From CAZPDM01 sp964585305 (GTDB lineage: Bacteria; Planctomycetota; Uabimicrobiia; Uabimicrobiales; JABWCH01), in the NCBI GenBank assembly GCA_964585305.1, contig CAZPDM010000064.1, positions 1 through 25,351 of the forward strand: a stretch of DNA of 25,351 nucleotides, written 5' to 3'. Below the pieces are notes generated by a model. It was not told the origin of the DNA. It ran no database searches and saw only the letters and a program-made list of their open reading frames with translations. The translations under genes were made by a program, and so were the position numbers. This document shows positions 23,194-25,351 of the stretch, piece by piece (within the stretch, counting starts at the first letter, position 1; each line of letters opens with the position of its first letter).

Positions 23194-24564
23194 GTGGAAG
23201 AAAATATTGAAAATAATGAAGATAATATAAAAGACGATATACCAGAAATAAAAATTGAAGATTTAGAAAAAATAAATGTACTTATCATTGGAAACTCTCT
23301 GAGAGAGTTAATTTTAGCTTCACAAATTAAGCAATCATCAAAATTGCAAAAGTTATACTATTTGCCCATTTTTTCAGAAGACTCTCTTGAAAAAGATGAG
23401 ATGAATTCTTATGCACAATTACTTCATCTTCCTTTAGATGATCACGCTCAGATTTTAAAATTTTGTTTGCAGCTTCCAATCCATTTAGTAATTCTTGGTT
23501 CAATTAAATTAGCTACACACAAATTAGTAGCGTATTTCCATAATAAGAATATTGCTGTTTTTCCAACCATAGAAAATGGCGAAAGCTTTTACCATAGCCG
23601 TATTCCTTGGTTAGATTTATTTAAAAGGCAGACTGTTCATACACCTGGGAATTCAGTATTTGATAATCCAGATAGTGTAATGCACTATGTTTCAGCACGC
23701 ACTCCGTTCCCTATTGTTGCCAAAAATGATGATCTTCTCGATCCTCTCCGACAAGTTTGCTATAACGAAAGAGAAGTTAATGATTTTGTCAATAATACAA
23801 TGAAAAAATCACAGGAAGAAAATAATAAAATTATCCTGGAAAAACATATTGATAACCCAATACTTTCTTTTGTAGTCTGGACTGTGAATCATAATATTGT
23901 TGTATTTCCATACGTGAGACAAATCAAATTTGATTCTCATAGCAATCAGGAATATTTTGAATGTGGTTATATTAAATATGGTCATCTTGATTATCGGCAA
24001 TATCAAAATATTGAGCGTTCTATTATTACTCCTATTGTAGATGGTTTGTATAATCATCTGCCAAATTTTCAAGGATTTCTGACAGTAGATGTTCTTCATT
24101 ATAGAATCCCATATATTTTAGATGTCCGTTTAAATTTAGATATTGATACCATTCTAAGCATTTCTGCATCGTTGAATTGTGATTGGCTTGATTTAATCTT
24201 GAGTATCAGACAGAAAAAATTTGATGAAAAAATGTTGCAATGGACAAAGAAAGATTCATTGTTTTTATTTTTTGATACCCAAAATTTTGAAATGCGTGAA
24301 CAATTAGAACTTTTCCGCAAAGAAATCCCTAAAACATCTGAAAACATTCGTGTATGGCAAGCTAGAATAGACCAAACAAATCGTAAAAAAAAGCGTACAA
24401 CATGTGTTTGCATTACGAGTGAAAAATTCGATGAAGCTTATCAAACATTTGGGAATATATGGCAACAAGCAAAACTTCCTAAAGAGAGTTTTATTTCTTA
24501 TAAAATGGAAGATCTTTGGAAGGTTTCTCAAGCTAAGTTAATCCCATCTTCGTCTAAATATTAG
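23194..24564 (+). CDS. Degenerate PurD-like (glycinamide ribonucleotide synthetase) ATP-grasp protein
   Basis: The 456-residue protein follows the PurD domain plan. INVLIIGNSLREL (27-39) parallels the PurD start VLVIGxGGREH. IHLVILGSIKLATHKLVAYFHNKNIAVFP parallels the D-L-V-V-V-G-P-E...G-I-x-V-F-G-P stretch. FPIVAKNDD, IILEKHIDNPILSFVV and FQGFLTVDVLH match the ATP-grasp core. Key motifs are lost: GPE is GSI, the D-H-K-R...G-G-M-G-A-Y loop is absent, and E-F-N-x-R-F-G-D-P-E is LDVRLNLDID. It is therefore probably a non-catalytic paralogue. The frame is open upstream through the Nudix gene, but the usable start is GTG at 23194; an ATG at 23189 is out of frame. No good Shine-Dalgarno site is near, so it may be coupled to the Nudix gene. 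The GNAT gene follows after 8 nt. Confidence 0.72.
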   Translation: MEENIENNEDNIKDDIPEIKIEDLEKINVLIIGNSLRELILASQIKQSSKLQKLYYLPIFSEDSLEKDEMNSYAQLLHLPLDDHAQILKFCLQLPIHLVILGSIKLATHKLVAYFHNKNIAVFPTIENGESFYHSRIPWLDLFKRQTVHTPGNSVFDNPDSVMHYVSARTPFPIVAKNDDLLDPLRQVCYNEREVNDFVNNTMKKSQEENNKIILEKHIDNPILSFVVWTVNHNIVVFPYVRQIKFDSHSNQEYFECGYIKYGHLDYRQYQNIERSIITPIVDGLYNHLPNFQGFLTVDVLHYRIPYILDVRLNLDIDTILSISASLNCDWLDLILSIRQKKFDEKMLQWTKKDSLFLFFDTQNFEMREQLELFRKEIPKTSENIRVWQARIDQTNRKKKRTTCVCITSEKFDEAYQTFGNIWQQAKLPKESFISYKMEDLWKVSQAKLIPSSSKY

Positions 24565-24572
24565 GGGTTAAG

Positions 24573-25127
24573 ATGAGCAAATTAGATTCAATTGAATTGT
24601 TTACAGAACATTTGGTTTTAGTCGCTGCAACATTTGAATATGTATCTGCAGAAATAGATTCTATAAATTCTTTAGCTTCTTTGCTAGATACTAAAATAGA
24701 AGAAGGATGGCCTCCAGGAGAATACGATCGCGGAGCACAAGAATTTTTTAAAGAACGATTACAACAAGAAGGCGCGTCTTCAGTTGGTTGGTATACTTGG
24801 TATGCAATCCGTCGATTTTCTGAAAGCCGTTCTTCGGTTTTAATTGGTGCATGTGGATATTTTGGTCCGCCAAACAAAGAACATGAAGTTGAGATTGGAT
24901 TTTCAGTGATGCCATCTTGGCAAAAATGTGGATATGCAACTGAAATGAGTCAGGCTTTGATAAAAAATGCTTTTGCAGATTCGCGTGTGAATAAAGTTAT
25001 TGCTCATACAACAGCAACTAATACTGCATCGCTGAAAGTATTAAAAAAATGCCAATTTGTTTATGTTGGAGAAAACCAAGAAAATAAAACTCAACGGTTT
25101 GAAATTTTAAAAAACTCTATTGCTTAA
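24573..25127 (+). CDS. GNAT-family N-acetyltransferase (RimJ/RimL-like)
   Basis: The 184-residue protein has a GNAT fold. It begins with the TEHLVLVAAT strand, followed by VLIGACGYFGPP, the strand EVEIGFSVMPSWQKCGYATEMSQALI containing the acetyl-CoA pyrophosphate loop Q117-x-x-G120-x-A122, and VIAHTTATNTASLKVLKKCQFVYVGE, the typical N-x-x-S-x-x-x-L-x-K-x-x-F motif. It transfers an acetyl group from acetyl-CoA to an amine on an unknown substrate. A 40-residue insertion with WPPGEYDRGAQEFF precedes the core strands. AGGGG (24563-24567) overlaps the PurD-like stop and lies 5 nt before the ATG, so the two are translated together. The gene is followed directly by a strong terminator. Confidence 0.88.
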   Translation: MSKLDSIELFTEHLVLVAATFEYVSAEIDSINSLASLLDTKIEEGWPPGEYDRGAQEFFKERLQQEGASSVGWYTWYAIRRFSESRSSVLIGACGYFGPPNKEHEVEIGFSVMPSWQKCGYATEMSQALIKNAFADSRVNKVIAHTTATNTASLKVLKKCQFVYVGENQENKTQRFEILKNSIA

Positions 25128-25166
25128 AAAAAATAAGTTCAACTTTATCGTTGAACTTATTTTTTT
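25128..25166 (+). terminator. Bidirectional intrinsic terminator
   Basis: AAAAAATAAGTTCAAC (25128-25143) is complementary to GTTGAACTTATTTTTT (25150-25165), with a 6-nt loop, and has T-runs on both strands. It ends the operon and probably also the minus-strand gene whose stop is at 25211. Confidence 0.9.
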
Positions 25167-25210
25167 AGTTTGATTTCTTAATATTTTATTATATATCACT
25201 AAATAGTCTG

Positions 25211-25351
25211 TCAACTAAAACTTAATGATCTTCTATTTAAGAAATACAGACCATTCAACGACATATCTACTCCTATCAATTCCAAAGGTACCCATAGCTT
25301 TATGGCAACTTCACGAATAGCCAAATAATCTTGATTCACCATATCTGCATT
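25211..25351 (-). CDS. Partial minus-strand gene (C-terminus only)
   Basis: A frame open from the right edge ends at TGA (complement of 25211-25213), giving 46 residues. The visible end reads ...AIREVAIKLWVPLELIGVDM then SLNGLYFLNRRSLSFS, a plausible mixed-hydrophobicity coding sequence. No family is recognised. The bidirectional terminator at 25128-25166 is positioned to end it, which supports a real gene. Confidence 0.55.
   Translation of the reverse strand, partial: NADMVNQDYLAIREVAIKLWVPLELIGVDMSLNGLYFLNRRSLSFS

Noticed and set aside
1..25351. CRISPR array, phage integration site or insertion sequence with transposase
   Set aside because: No regularly spaced direct repeats, integrase or transposase motifs were seen in any frame.

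Overview
The window is a low-GC bacterial chromosome segment, a draft scaffold with two 100-N gaps at 11883-11982 and 14339-14438. Three features point to a Planctomycetota/PVC-type lineage: several Ser/Thr protein kinases, one of them fused to a sulfatase-modifying (FGE-like) domain; repeated zinc ribbons of the C-x2-C...G(K)...C-x2-C...VP type; and a TGS-domain nucleoside kinase. This assignment is an inference, because no rRNA or marker gene is present. Both tRNAs lack an encoded CCA. Most genes have clear GGAG/AGGAGG Shine-Dalgarno sites.

Layout. On the minus strand, 1-89 is the start of a Lys/Ser-rich protein and 304-2538 a membrane alkaline-phosphatase-superfamily hydrolase. On the plus strand, 2708-7145 is a three-gene cassette: a small zinc-ribbon protein, a zinc-ribbon Ser/Thr kinase, and a large zinc-ribbon protein with acidic repeats ending in a kinase domain whose catalytic residues are lost. 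On the minus strand, 7203-15715 holds a transmembrane kinase-FGE fusion, an SDR-type epimerase-like protein without the usual Tyr, a TGS-uridine kinase-like protein, an ADP-forming acyl-CoA synthetase with beta-alpha domain order, and a glycerol kinase cut by a gap.

From 15716 everything up to 25127 is on the plus strand. It starts with a divergent promoter region containing alternating ACTCAT half-sites, then a GspE/PilB-type ATPase, tRNA-Cys and tRNA-Leu under one near-consensus promoter, a small membrane protein and a dNMP-kinase-like P-loop protein. Next come a 216-bp structured element with 18-bp inverted ends and a secreted six-repeat Ig-like protein. The block ends with a tight four-gene operon: an unknown protein, an MTH1-like Nudix hydrolase, a degenerate PurD-like protein and a GNAT acetyltransferase. 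A minus-strand gene enters from the right end (25211-25351).

The most interesting items are the zinc-ribbon/kinase/pseudokinase cassette, the PurD-like pseudoenzyme next to an MTH1-type Nudix enzyme, the 216-bp inverted-repeat element, and the ACTCAT operator. A recurring theme is enzyme folds that have kept their architecture but lost catalytic residues: pseudokinase, PurD-like protein, SDR without Tyr, and an FGE-like domain without the Cys pair.
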